64,000 nucleotides of DNA, taken from positions 310,001-374,000 of the forward strand of contig CAIJOA010000011.1 of assembly GCA_903822185.1 (NCBI GenBank), in the 5' to 3' direction. The translations under genes and the position numbers were made by a program. Below are positions 33,935 through 41,980 of the stretch, one piece after another. Numbering within the stretch: position 1 is the stretch's first letter; the number at the start of each line of letters is the position of its first letter. This stretch comes from an uncultured Rhodospirillales bacterium (GTDB taxonomy: Bacteria; Pseudomonadota; Alphaproteobacteria; ATCC43930; CGMCC-115725). Below the pieces are notes generated by a model. It was not told where the DNA came from. It searched no databases and saw only the letters and a program-made list of their open reading frames with translations.

Positions 33935-34737
33935 GCCCCGTCCTCACTTGCCCGCGCGCGATTGACCTCTTCTTCGAGGACACGCCAGATCTTCAACTTG
34001 AGATCGCCGAAGCTCGACGACGTCGTCAGTTCCATCAGATTGCGCGGATGCGGGAACGGAACGTCGATGATTTCCTTAATCCGCCCCGGATGCGCCGTCA
34101 TGATCGCCGTGCGATCGCCGAGGAACAACGCCTCGTCGATCGAGTGGGTGATATAGACGACAGTCTTGCCCGTCGTTTCCCAAATACGCACCAGCTCTTC
34201 CTGAAGGATGGTGCGGTTCTGAGCATCGAGCGCCGCGAAGGGCTCGTCCATGAACAGCACCGCCGGATCGGTGACAAAGGCGCGGGCGATGGCGCCGCGC
34301 TGGCGCATGCCCCCCGATAGCTGATGCGGGAAATGACGCCGGAACTGCGTCAGTCCGACCAGCTTCAACGCCGCCTCGACCCGATCCGATTTCTCGGAAC
34401 CGCGGACGCCCCGCGTCATTAGGCCGAACCCGACATTCTCCTCGACCGTCATCCAGGGAAAGAGACCGCTTTCCTGGAACACCATGGCGTTCTCGACCTT
34501 CCAGCCGGCGGAATCGATCTCGATCGTTCCGCTGGTCTGACGCTCGAGCCCCGCCAGGATACGCAGCAAGGTGGACTTGCCGCAGCCTGATGGACCGACG
34601 ATGCAAAAGAACTCACCGGCACCAATCGAAAGATTGATGTCGGTGAGCGCATGCACGGTGCCGCTCATCGCCTCGAAGGTCTTCGAGAGATTCGCGATTT
34701 CGATCTTGGCCCCTTTACGCGGGGGCTCGGATGCCAT
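33931..34737 (-). CDS. ABC transporter ATP-binding protein, SsuB/TauB type
   Basis: This 268-residue ATPase has Walker A GPSGCGKSTLLR, the signature LSGGMRQR, Walker B VLFMDEPFAALD and the H-loop His in VVYITHSIDEALFL. It powers import together with the permease whose gene overlaps it. The sequence is typical of the nitrate/sulfonate/taurine (CUT-like SsuB) subfamily. It follows the cupin gene by 30 bases. Confidence 0.95.
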   Translation of the reverse strand: MASEPPRKGAKIEIANLSKTFEAMSGTVHALTDINLSIGAGEFFCIVGPSGCGKSTLLRILAGLERQTSGTIEIDSAGWKVENAMVFQESGLFPWMTVEENVGFGLMTRGVRGSEKSDRVEAALKLVGLTQFRRHFPHQLSGGMRQRGAIARAFVTDPAVLFMDEPFAALDAQNRTILQEELVRIWETTGKTVVYITHSIDEALFLGDRTAIMTAHPGRIKEIIDVPFPHPRNLMELTTSSSFGDLKLKIWRVLEEEVNRARASEDGA

Positions 34738-34767
34738 GGTCTTGTCGCCTTTCTCAGATCACGCGAT

Positions 34768-35319
34768 TCAGACTAAGGGGTCTGCGCCGTCGATCAGCAC
34801 GAAACAGATGCGGCAGGGTTCTTTACCGCGATTGACCCAAGCGTGGTTGGTCGCCTGCTGGACGAGGACGTCGCCCGCCTTCAGATGAACTTCGGTATCG
34901 TCGAGCAGCATGTCGATCTCGCCGTAAAGGACGATGGCGTAATCGATCGTGCGGGTACGGTGCATGCCGGGATGACGCGGCGGACGCACGCCCTTCGGCG
35001 CATGATGTTGATCGCCCAGCATCTGAGTCATGTGATCGGCCGGAAGCTTCTTGCTCTCTTCGCTCTCAGGCGGAATGTCGAGATAACGGATGATCGAGCC
35101 ACCGGTGGGCGGGGCAATGCGAACTTCGATCGCACCGCGATCGGTGTCGCCGCGCATGTCGGCCGGGCCTGTGTCCGTAACCCAGATCCGCTGCTGAAAC
35201 GCGCCCTCGGCGCGGCGCGCGGTGTAGGGCGTATTGTCGTCGATGATGACGATCGCCTTGCCCGTCGAATCATGACCGGTGACGACGCGGCGCGCCAGGC
35301 TGTTCGGCTCGATACCCAT
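34768..35319 (-). CDS. Cupin domain protein
   Basis: This 183-residue protein has a C-terminal cupin_2 barrel with HPGMHRTRTIDYAIVLYGEI and LKAGDVLVQQATNHAWVN, containing the His and Glu/Asp positions that usually bind a metal. The N-terminal half (RRVVTGHDSTGKAIVIIDDN) is typical of the larger cupins found near aromatic or xenobiotic catabolic genes. No signal peptide is present, so it should be cytoplasmic. It lies between the five SBP genes and the ATPase gene, and may be an enzyme or ligand sensor for the imported compound. Confidence 0.85.
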   Translation of the reverse strand: MGIEPNSLARRVVTGHDSTGKAIVIIDDNTPYTARRAEGAFQQRIWVTDTGPADMRGDTDRGAIEVRIAPPTGGSIIRYLDIPPESEESKKLPADHMTQMLGDQHHAPKGVRPPRHPGMHRTRTIDYAIVLYGEIDMLLDDTEVHLKAGDVLVQQATNHAWVNRGKEPCRICFVLIDGADPLV

Positions 35320-35342
35320 TTTCTAAGTCTCCCTATTTTCGA

Positions 35343-36392
35343 TTAGCGGCAGCCAGGCAACTGGCTGTCTTTGTTGTCCAGAACGAACGGTCCCAATTCC
35401 TTCGAGGCTTCGTTGGCAAAGCTGGCGTCGATCAGCCGCTCGGCCGGGAATTTCTGTTTGACCAGCCCTTCTTTAAAGAACCAATCCTGAATGTCCAGAA
35501 CGCTCGCTTCGTTGAGACGGCCGTTCGGGTCGCGCGCCGCCCAGGGGCGGGTTTCCAGCAATTCGCGGGTCGCGACTTTCTTGTCGATCATCAGCTTCAT
35601 GACATATTCGCGGTTCGGACCGCCATGATAAGCCTGACAATAATCGCGGGCGCCGCGCGCCAAAGCCACGAAGACGTGATGGGCGATCTCGGGGTTTTTC
35701 TTGGCCCAGTCGCTGTTGGTGACATAGGCCACGTTCGCCATCGGCTCCGGCCGGATCACCTTATCCATATTGACCAGGACCACGCCGAGACCTTTTTCCT
35801 GGATGATGTCGCTGAAAGGCGGGATCGACATGCCGGCATCGACCGCACCGTTCTGGAACGCGACGATCAGCTGCGTGTAGGGGATATAACGCTGCTCGAC
35901 ATCCTTCACGCGAAGGCCGCCGGTTTCGAGCGCCTTGCCCGCTTCGTATTGCTGAATGCCGTCGGGCGACACCTGGGCCATGGTCTTGCCCTTGAGGTCG
36001 GCGACGGTCTTGATCTTGTCCTTAAGGTCGGCACGAATCAGCAATGAGTGATTGAGCGGGCTGGAACCACGTTCCATCGCCATGATCACCGGCAGACCTT
36101 GCGCCAACGCATTCCAATAGCTCGCGGCCAGACCGCCCTCGACGACATCGAGACGGCCGCTGGCAAGCAACGGCATCGCCGCGCCGGCGCTGTCGGCCTT
36201 TTCCAGATCGACGTCGATGCCGAAGTCTTTGAAGTAGCCTTTATCGATCGCGATATAGGTACCAACGGCGGTCGGGCTCGGCACCGCTCCGATGGTGATC
36301 TTGGTTTCCGCCATGGCCGGCGCGACAACAAACAACGCCGCGACACTCGCCGTCAGCGCAACCACAAAGCTTTTCATTCCACCGAGTTCCAT
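35343..36392 (-). CDS. ABC transporter substrate-binding protein, array member 5
   Basis: This is the last of five tandem paralogues. The ATG at 36392 overlaps the preceding stop (TAATG); an ATG at 36377 (MKSFVVALTASVAALF) gives a more typical signal peptide. The mature protein starts near AETKITIGAVPSPTAVGTYI. It contains KGYFKDFGIDVDLEKADSAG, the ligand-loop ERGSSPLNHSLLIR, GARDYCQAYHGGPNRE near residue 250, and the end SQLPGCR. The NMT1/SsuA fold predicts a periplasmic receptor for a small organic ligand. It likely shares the single permease and ATPase downstream. Confidence 0.93.
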   Translation of the reverse strand: MELGGMKSFVVALTASVAALFVVAPAMAETKITIGAVPSPTAVGTYIAIDKGYFKDFGIDVDLEKADSAGAAMPLLASGRLDVVEGGLAASYWNALAQGLPVIMAMERGSSPLNHSLLIRADLKDKIKTVADLKGKTMAQVSPDGIQQYEAGKALETGGLRVKDVEQRYIPYTQLIVAFQNGAVDAGMSIPPFSDIIQEKGLGVVLVNMDKVIRPEPMANVAYVTNSDWAKKNPEIAHHVFVALARGARDYCQAYHGGPNREYVMKLMIDKKVATRELLETRPWAARDPNGRLNEASVLDIQDWFFKEGLVKQKFPAERLIDASFANEASKELGPFVLDNKDSQLPGCR

Positions 36393-37423
36393 TAGCGGCA
36401 GCCGGCCAGCGTGCTGCTCTTGTTGATGAGTTCAAACGGGCCGAATTCTTTCGCCGCTTCGTCGGCAAAGCTGGTGTCGATCAGGCGTTCGGCCGGGAAT
36501 TTTTGCTTAATCATGCCTTCTTTGAAGAACCATTCCTGCACGTCGATAACGCTGGTCACGTTGAAGCGGCCATTCGGATCGCGCGCCGGCCAGGGCGCCG
36601 ATTCTAGCAGCTTGCGGTCGGAAACCTTGTTCTTCACCAGCACGTCGATGACCTCAGCGCGGTTGGGGCCGCCATGATAGGCCTGACAATATTCGCGGGC
36701 GCCTTTGACGATCGCCATGAAATAGCGCCGCGCCACGTCGTGGTTCTGTTTGATCCAATCTGTATTAGCCATATAGGCGATGACGCTCATCGGCACCGGG
36801 CGGATGACGTCTTCGGGATCGATCAGATTGATGCCGAGCCCTGCCGCGAGGGCAACGTCGCTGAACGGCGGCACCGAGATCGCGGCATCGACGGCGCCGT
36901 TCTGCAGCGCCACGCCCATCTGCGGGAAGGGAATGATCTTGGTCTCGACATCCTTCAGCGTCAGGCCAACGGTTTCGAGCGTCTTACCGAGTTCGTAGAA
37001 CGGAATAGCGCCCGGTCCCGGTTCGGCAATGCTATGCCCCTTCAGGTCGGCGATCGTCTTGATTTTGTCCTTCATCGCCGGGCTGATCATGATGCTGTGG
37101 TGGAGCGGCGTCGATGAACGCTCCATCGCCATCGTCACCGGCAGGCCCTGTCCCAAGGCGTTCCAATAACCAGCGGCAAAACCGCCCTCGACCACCTGCA
37201 TCCGGTTGCCGGCGAGGAGCGCCATCGCGTTGCTGGCCGAATCGAGCGTCTGCAACTCGACATCGATGCCCGCGTCGCGGAAATACCCTTTTTCGATGCC
37301 GATATAGGTCGCCGCGCCCGGTTGGGTCGGAACGATACCGACCGTGATCGTCGTACGCTGTTGCGCCATCGCCAGCGACGGCACGGCAAAAAATAGGCAA
37401 AGGAATAGGTTAAGCCGTTTCAT
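36392..37423 (-). CDS. ABC transporter substrate-binding protein, array member 4
   Basis: The start is the ATG at 37423 with GGGG just upstream; the in-frame extension to 37522 covers the neighbour's end. The 343-residue protein has a signal peptide (MKRLNLFLCLFFAVPSLAMA). The NMT1/SsuA-type core has GIVPTQPGAATYIGIEKGYF, the ligand-loop ERSSTPLHHSIMIS, GAREYCQAYHGGPNRAE and the C-terminus STLAGCR. The loop differs from its paralogues mainly in Ser-Ser-Thr and His-His, so the ligand may differ. It lies 22 bases after member 3. Confidence 0.93.
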   Translation of the reverse strand: MKRLNLFLCLFFAVPSLAMAQQRTTITVGIVPTQPGAATYIGIEKGYFRDAGIDVELQTLDSASNAMALLAGNRMQVVEGGFAAGYWNALGQGLPVTMAMERSSTPLHHSIMISPAMKDKIKTIADLKGHSIAEPGPGAIPFYELGKTLETVGLTLKDVETKIIPFPQMGVALQNGAVDAAISVPPFSDVALAAGLGINLIDPEDVIRPVPMSVIAYMANTDWIKQNHDVARRYFMAIVKGAREYCQAYHGGPNRAEVIDVLVKNKVSDRKLLESAPWPARDPNGRFNVTSVIDVQEWFFKEGMIKQKFPAERLIDTSFADEAAKEFGPFELINKSSTLAGCR

Positions 37424-37445
37424 AGTCCCCGAACTTTCGACGTTT

Positions 37446-38483
37446 TCAGCGGCAGCCTGGGTCTTGGCTGCTCTTGTTCTCGACCACAAAAGGCCCAAGC
37501 TTTTTTGCTGCCTGCTGGGCATAGCTTACATCGACCAATCTTTCAGCAGGAAATTTTTGCTTGATGAAGCCTTCCTTGAAAAACCAGTCCTGCACGTCGA
37601 GCACGCTTGCAACATTGAAGTGTCCATCCGGCTCGCGCGACGGCCAGGGGTATTTGTCGATCACGTCGCGGTTGGAAACACCGTTTTTTAGCAAGAGGTC
37701 CACGACGTACTGCCGATTGGCCCCTTTGTGGTAGGCCTGGCAATATTCCCGGATGCCGCGCGCGGTCGCGATGAAGAAATTATGGGCCAGTTCGGGGTTG
37801 GCCTTCGCCCAATCGGCATTGATGACATAGGAAACAGCCGAGAGCGGCGTCGGGGTGATCACCGTATCGGGATCGACCAGCGTCCAGCCCAGCTTTTGAT
37901 CCAACGCCACATCGCTGAAAGGCGGGATCGACATGACGGCATCGACCGCCTTGTTGGTCAGCGCCACGCCCATCTGCGGGAACGGGATATAGGTGATTTC
38001 CACGTCTTTGATCGTAAGGCCGGCGGTTTCGAGCGCCTTGCCCAATTCGTACATCAGCACCGCACCGGGCGCGGCGACGGCGATCTTGCGGCCTTTCAGG
38101 TCGGCGATCTTCTTGACGGATTCTTTCAGGTCATTGCGAACGAGAATGGCGTGATGCAGCGGCGATGAGCCGCGTTCGCTCGCCATGATCACCGGCAATC
38201 CCTGCGCCAGCGCGTTCCAGTAATTGGAGGCGAGGCCGCCCTCGACCACCTGCATCCGATTGGACGCAACCAGCGACATCGCGCTGGCCGCGGTATCGAC
38301 ATTCGCAATTTCGATTTCGATGCCGGCGTCGCGATACCAGCCTTTGTCATTGGCGATGTAGGTCGCCGCCGCCGGGATGCTGGGCACCGAACCGATAATG
38401 ATCTTTTGCAGATCGGCGGCTTGCGCCGTAGGCAACGTCAGCAGCGCCGCCGCAAACGCCAAGATCGATCGGATCGGTCCCAT
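37446..38483 (-). CDS. ABC transporter substrate-binding protein, array member 3
   Basis: The start is the ATG at 38483 after AGGGGAT. The 345-residue protein has a signal peptide ending PTAQAADL. The core contains IGSVPSIPAAATYIANDKGW, the ligand-loop ERGSSPLHHAILVR, GIREYCQAYHKGANRQ and the C-terminus SQDPGCR. It diverges slightly from the others in KGWYRDAGIEIE, where they have Gly-Tyr-Phe. It is transcribed 16 bases after member 2. Confidence 0.93.
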   Translation of the reverse strand: MGPIRSILAFAAALLTLPTAQAADLQKIIIGSVPSIPAAATYIANDKGWYRDAGIEIEIANVDTAASAMSLVASNRMQVVEGGLASNYWNALAQGLPVIMASERGSSPLHHAILVRNDLKESVKKIADLKGRKIAVAAPGAVLMYELGKALETAGLTIKDVEITYIPFPQMGVALTNKAVDAVMSIPPFSDVALDQKLGWTLVDPDTVITPTPLSAVSYVINADWAKANPELAHNFFIATARGIREYCQAYHKGANRQYVVDLLLKNGVSNRDVIDKYPWPSREPDGHFNVASVLDVQDWFFKEGFIKQKFPAERLVDVSYAQQAAKKLGPFVVENKSSQDPGCR

Positions 38484-38499
38484 CACAATCCCCTTTAGA

Positions 38500-39540
38500 T
38501 CAACGGCAGCTGGGCAGCTTGTCGTCCTTGTTGATGACCTCGAAGGGCGGCAGCGTCTTCGCGACATAATCGGCATAGCTCTCATCGACCAAACGTTCCG
38601 CCGGGAACTTCTTGGTGATCATGCCTTCCTTGAAGAACCAATCCTGGATGTCGAGCGCGGTCGCGGCATCCAAGCGGCCGTTCGGGTCGCGGCCTTGCCA
38701 CGGAATCCGATCCAGCAAAGAGCGATCCGCCATCACTTTGTATTTCATCATGATGTCGAGGATTTCTTCGCGGTTCGGGCCGTGATGATAAGCCTGGCAG
38801 TAATCGCGCGTACCGCGAGCAATGGCGACGAAGAACTTGCGCGCCGCGTCCTGGTTCTTTTTCGCCCAATCGGTGTTGATCTGATAGGCGATCGCCGCCA
38901 GCGGCACCGGCTTCAGCGTGTCGTCGATCGCGGCGATCGGGAACATCAATCCCTGGTCCTGAGCGACATTGACGAAGGGCGGGATGTTCTCGGCGGCGTC
39001 GATGGCGTTGTTCTTGAACGCGACCGCCATTTGCGGGAACGGCATATATTTCACATCGACGTCTTTGATCGTCAGCCCGACCGTTTCGAGCATCTTGCCG
39101 AGTTCATAGATCGTCAGTGAACCCGGTGCATTGACGGCAACCGAATGGCCTTTCAGATCTTTGATCGTCTTGATCTTGTCCCGCATCGCTTCGGGCACGA
39201 CGATGAAGTGATTCGTCGGGCGCGAGCCGCGCTCGAACGCGGTGATGATCGGGAAATCTTTCGCCAGCGCGTTCCAGTAACCGGCGGAGTAACCGCCTTC
39301 GACGATCTGGAATTCGTTGGTCGAAAGGCTGGCCATGGCATCGGCGGCGGAGGCGAGACTGCCGATATCGACGTCAAGGCCGGCATCTTTAAAATAGCCC
39401 TTTGAATCGGCGATGTAGGTGCCCGCGGCGGCAAGACCCGGCACCGTAGCGATGACCATCTTGGTCTGCGCGGCCGCATCTTGCGGCATGATCGCGGTCA
39501 AGCCCAACAGCGCGACGGCGCTGCTCAACAACTTCTTCAT
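38500..39540 (-). CDS. ABC transporter substrate-binding protein, array member 2
   Basis: The start is the ATG at 39540 after GGAG, four codons inside the longer frame. The 346-residue product has a signal peptide (MKKLLSSAVALLGLTAIMP, cleaved near DAAA). The core has ATVPGLAAAGTYIADSKGYF and the most divergent ligand loop of the five, ERGSRPTNHFIVVP. GTRDYCQAYHHGPNREE follows and the C-terminus is DKLPSCR. The changed loop suggests a distinct ligand. It lies 13 bases after member 1. Confidence 0.93.
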   Translation of the reverse strand: MKKLLSSAVALLGLTAIMPQDAAAQTKMVIATVPGLAAAGTYIADSKGYFKDAGLDVDIGSLASAADAMASLSTNEFQIVEGGYSAGYWNALAKDFPIITAFERGSRPTNHFIVVPEAMRDKIKTIKDLKGHSVAVNAPGSLTIYELGKMLETVGLTIKDVDVKYMPFPQMAVAFKNNAIDAAENIPPFVNVAQDQGLMFPIAAIDDTLKPVPLAAIAYQINTDWAKKNQDAARKFFVAIARGTRDYCQAYHHGPNREEILDIMMKYKVMADRSLLDRIPWQGRDPNGRLDAATALDIQDWFFKEGMITKKFPAERLVDESYADYVAKTLPPFEVINKDDKLPSCR

Positions 39541-39553
39541 CACACGCTCCATG

Positions 39554-40594
39554 TTAACGGCAACCGCCGAGCTTGCTGTCTTTGTTCGCCACTTCGAAAG
39601 CGCCGAGCTGCTTCGCGGCTTCTGCCGAATAGCTCGGATCGACCAGTTCCTCGGCCGTCAGCTTTTTCTTGATGTAGCCGTCCTTGAAGTACCAATCCTG
39701 CACGTCGAGGACGCTGTCGATGTTGAACTTGCCGTTCGGATCGCGCGCCTGCCACGGGAACTTGTCGAGCGAGTCATGATCGCCGGCCACGCCGTATTTC
39801 TGCATGATCGCGATGACTTCCTCGCGGTTCTTGCCATGATGATAGGCCTGGCAATAATCGCGCGTGCCGCGCGCCATCGCGACAAACAGACGATGGGCCA
39901 GATCGACATTCTGCTTCGCCCAATCGGAATTGATGACGTAATGCACCACCGAGGTCGGCGACGGCTTCAGATAGTCATCGGTGTCGATCCAGTTGATGCC
40001 CAGCTTCTTCTCGATGATGAGATCGCCGAACGGCGGCACGTTGACCGCGGCATCGACCGCGCCGTTCTGCAGGGCAATGCCCATCTGCGGGAACGAGATG
40101 TATTTGATATCGACGTCTTTGAAGGTGAGGCCGGCGCTGCCGAGCACCTTGTAGAGATCGTAGCCGATGATCGAGCCCGGCGCGTTGAGCGCGATCGAGC
40201 GACCTTTCAAATCGGCCGGCGTCTTGATCTTGTCCTTGAGGTTGGTGCCGATCAGGATGTGATGGTTGAGCGGCGTTGAGCCACCCTCGAAAGCCATGAC
40301 AAGCGGCATACCTTGAGCGAGGCCATTCCAATAAGCAGCCGAGAAGCCGCCCTGTGCGACTTGCGCCCGGCCGCTCGCCAAGAGCGGCATCGCCGTGCTG
40401 ACCGAATCGATATTCTGGATTTCGGCGTCGATGCCGGCATCTTTCAGATAGCCTTTGGCGTCGGCGATATAGGTGGATGTCGAGGCGATCGTCGGAACCG
40501 TCGCGATCACGACATGGTTCGAGGATTGCGCCATGGCCGGACCGCACAACGCGGCGCCCAACAAGCAGAACAAACTATCGCGAAAAAAGCGCAG
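39554..40594 (-). CDS. ABC transporter substrate-binding protein, array member 1 (probable CTG start)
   Basis: This is the promoter-proximal paralogue. The signal peptide RFFRDSLFCLLGAALCGPAM is complete only from a CTG at 40594, which follows a GGGGAGG Shine-Dalgarno by five bases. The other in-frame candidates are TTGs at 40723 (a long unnatural leader) and 40573. The mature protein contains ATVPTIASTSTYIADAKGYL, the ligand-loop EGGSTPLNHHILIG, GTRDYCQAYHHGKNREE and the C-terminus SKLGGCR. It should be the most strongly translated member if the leader is efficient. It is divergent from the BNR-repeat gene across about 180 bases. Confidence 0.9.
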   Translation of the reverse strand: MRFFRDSLFCLLGAALCGPAMAQSSNHVVIATVPTIASTSTYIADAKGYLKDAGIDAEIQNIDSVSTAMPLLASGRAQVAQGGFSAAYWNGLAQGMPLVMAFEGGSTPLNHHILIGTNLKDKIKTPADLKGRSIALNAPGSIIGYDLYKVLGSAGLTFKDVDIKYISFPQMGIALQNGAVDAAVNVPPFGDLIIEKKLGINWIDTDDYLKPSPTSVVHYVINSDWAKQNVDLAHRLFVAMARGTRDYCQAYHHGKNREEVIAIMQKYGVAGDHDSLDKFPWQARDPNGKFNIDSVLDVQDWYFKDGYIKKKLTAEELVDPSYSAEAAKQLGAFEVANKDSKLGGCR

Positions 40595-40772
40595 CGGAAC
40601 CTCCCCATTCGGATTTGCGCGCTGGTTGACGCGCGCAACAATCCTTCTGCCGCGATCCTTGTTGAGGTACCTCCCCTTGTCAAGGAAAGGCCGTCCTTCA
40701 AGGGCGCTTGACGGCTCGGGCAACGCATAGTCTGCTCTAACGCGGGGAAACGCTGATCAAGGAGAGCCATCA

Positions 40773-41822
40773 ATGGCCGAGTCCTATCTCTATGCCGGCG
40801 CCGGTATGTGGCGCGGCGGATCGCTATCCGGTGTTTTTCGTCAGCCCGTGGGCCGTGGGACATGGGAACAGCCCAAGGCGGGATTGCCCGACCCGGTCAG
40901 CGTCCACACTATCACGGTTCATCCCACCCACCCTGAGCGCGTCTTCATCGGCACCCAGGATGGGCCTTATGTCAGCAACGACCATGGCGCGAATTGGCAC
41001 CGCCCCGATTTCCCCGACCACGTACAAATCTGGTCGATCCTCGTTCATCCCGAAAATCCGAACGTCATCTTCGCCGGCGGCGCACCGATTTCGGTGTATC
41101 GCAGCGACGATCGCGGCGAGCATTGGCGGCTTCTGTCACGCCCCGTCTTCGCCGAACGCGCGCCGATGCCCTTTACCTGCCGCGTGATGCGGATCGCGCT
41201 CGATCCGGCTCGGCCCGACAATCTCTACGCGACACTCGAAGTCGGCGGCGTGATGCGCAGCCGCGACGGCGGCGTGAGCTGGGATGATTGCAGCGATGGC
41301 CTCGTCGAACTGACCGAGCGCAAACCGCATCTCAAGAACCGGCAGGTTTCAAAGGTCGATGCCGAAGGCATGCTGGACGGCCACGCCGTCTGCGTCAGCA
41401 CCGCCGATCCGGGCGCGGTCTTCCTCGCTTGCCGCATGGGGCTGTTCCGCAGCGCCGACGGCGGCACCCGTTGGGACGATATGGAAGTGGGCCGCTTCTC
41501 ACCGTTGACCTACGCCCGCGACGTTCGCCCCGCGCCGCAGGACCCGCGCCGCCTCTATGCTTGCTTGAGCGTCCACGCGACCGGCGACACTGGCTCGCTC
41601 GCCCGCAGCGACGATCTGGGCCAGAGCTGGCAGCGCATCGATCACGACGTCACCCCGACGGCGACCTTAATGCAGCTCGCCCTGCATCAACGCGATCCCG
41701 ACCAGGTCTATGGAGCCGCCCGCAACGGCCGGATCATCGGCACCCAAGATGGCGGCAAGAACTGGAACGAGTACCCCCTACCCGCCGGCTGTGAGGATAC
41801 CTATGCAGTCGCTTGCGGATAA
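40773..41822 (+). CDS. BNR/Asp-box beta-propeller protein
   Basis: This 349-residue protein consists of repeated beta-propeller blades with Asp-box motifs: VSNDHGANWH, YRSDDRGEHWR, MRSRDGGVSWDD, FRSADGGTRWDD, ARSDDLGQSWQ and GTQDGGKNWNE. Such folds occur in sialidases, VPS10-like and WD40/YVTN-type proteins. No signal peptide is visible, so it is likely cytoplasmic. No catalytic Arg triad of sialidases was identified. AAGGAGAG precedes the ATG. It is divergent from the five-SBP operon, and a functional link is possible but unproven. Confidence 0.85.
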   Translation: MAESYLYAGAGMWRGGSLSGVFRQPVGRGTWEQPKAGLPDPVSVHTITVHPTHPERVFIGTQDGPYVSNDHGANWHRPDFPDHVQIWSILVHPENPNVIFAGGAPISVYRSDDRGEHWRLLSRPVFAERAPMPFTCRVMRIALDPARPDNLYATLEVGGVMRSRDGGVSWDDCSDGLVELTERKPHLKNRQVSKVDAEGMLDGHAVCVSTADPGAVFLACRMGLFRSADGGTRWDDMEVGRFSPLTYARDVRPAPQDPRRLYACLSVHATGDTGSLARSDDLGQSWQRIDHDVTPTATLMQLALHQRDPDQVYGAARNGRIIGTQDGGKNWNEYPLPAGCEDTYAVACG

Positions 41823-41980
41823 ATTATATAAATCAATATCTTATGAAAATTAGCGCGATTTTCCGGAACGCCGAGCATTAACACTTAAATAGAGAACCGA
41901 GGCGCAATCCCTCTCGACTCGGCGGGGGATTAACTTAAAATTAACCATAAATCTTCGAATCTGATCCCATGAGGGTGACG

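Noticed and set aside
32759-34156. Forward open frame of 465 codons
   Set aside because: It is antisense to the MetE-like, lipoprotein, permease and ATPase genes, and rich in Arg, Asp and Gln.
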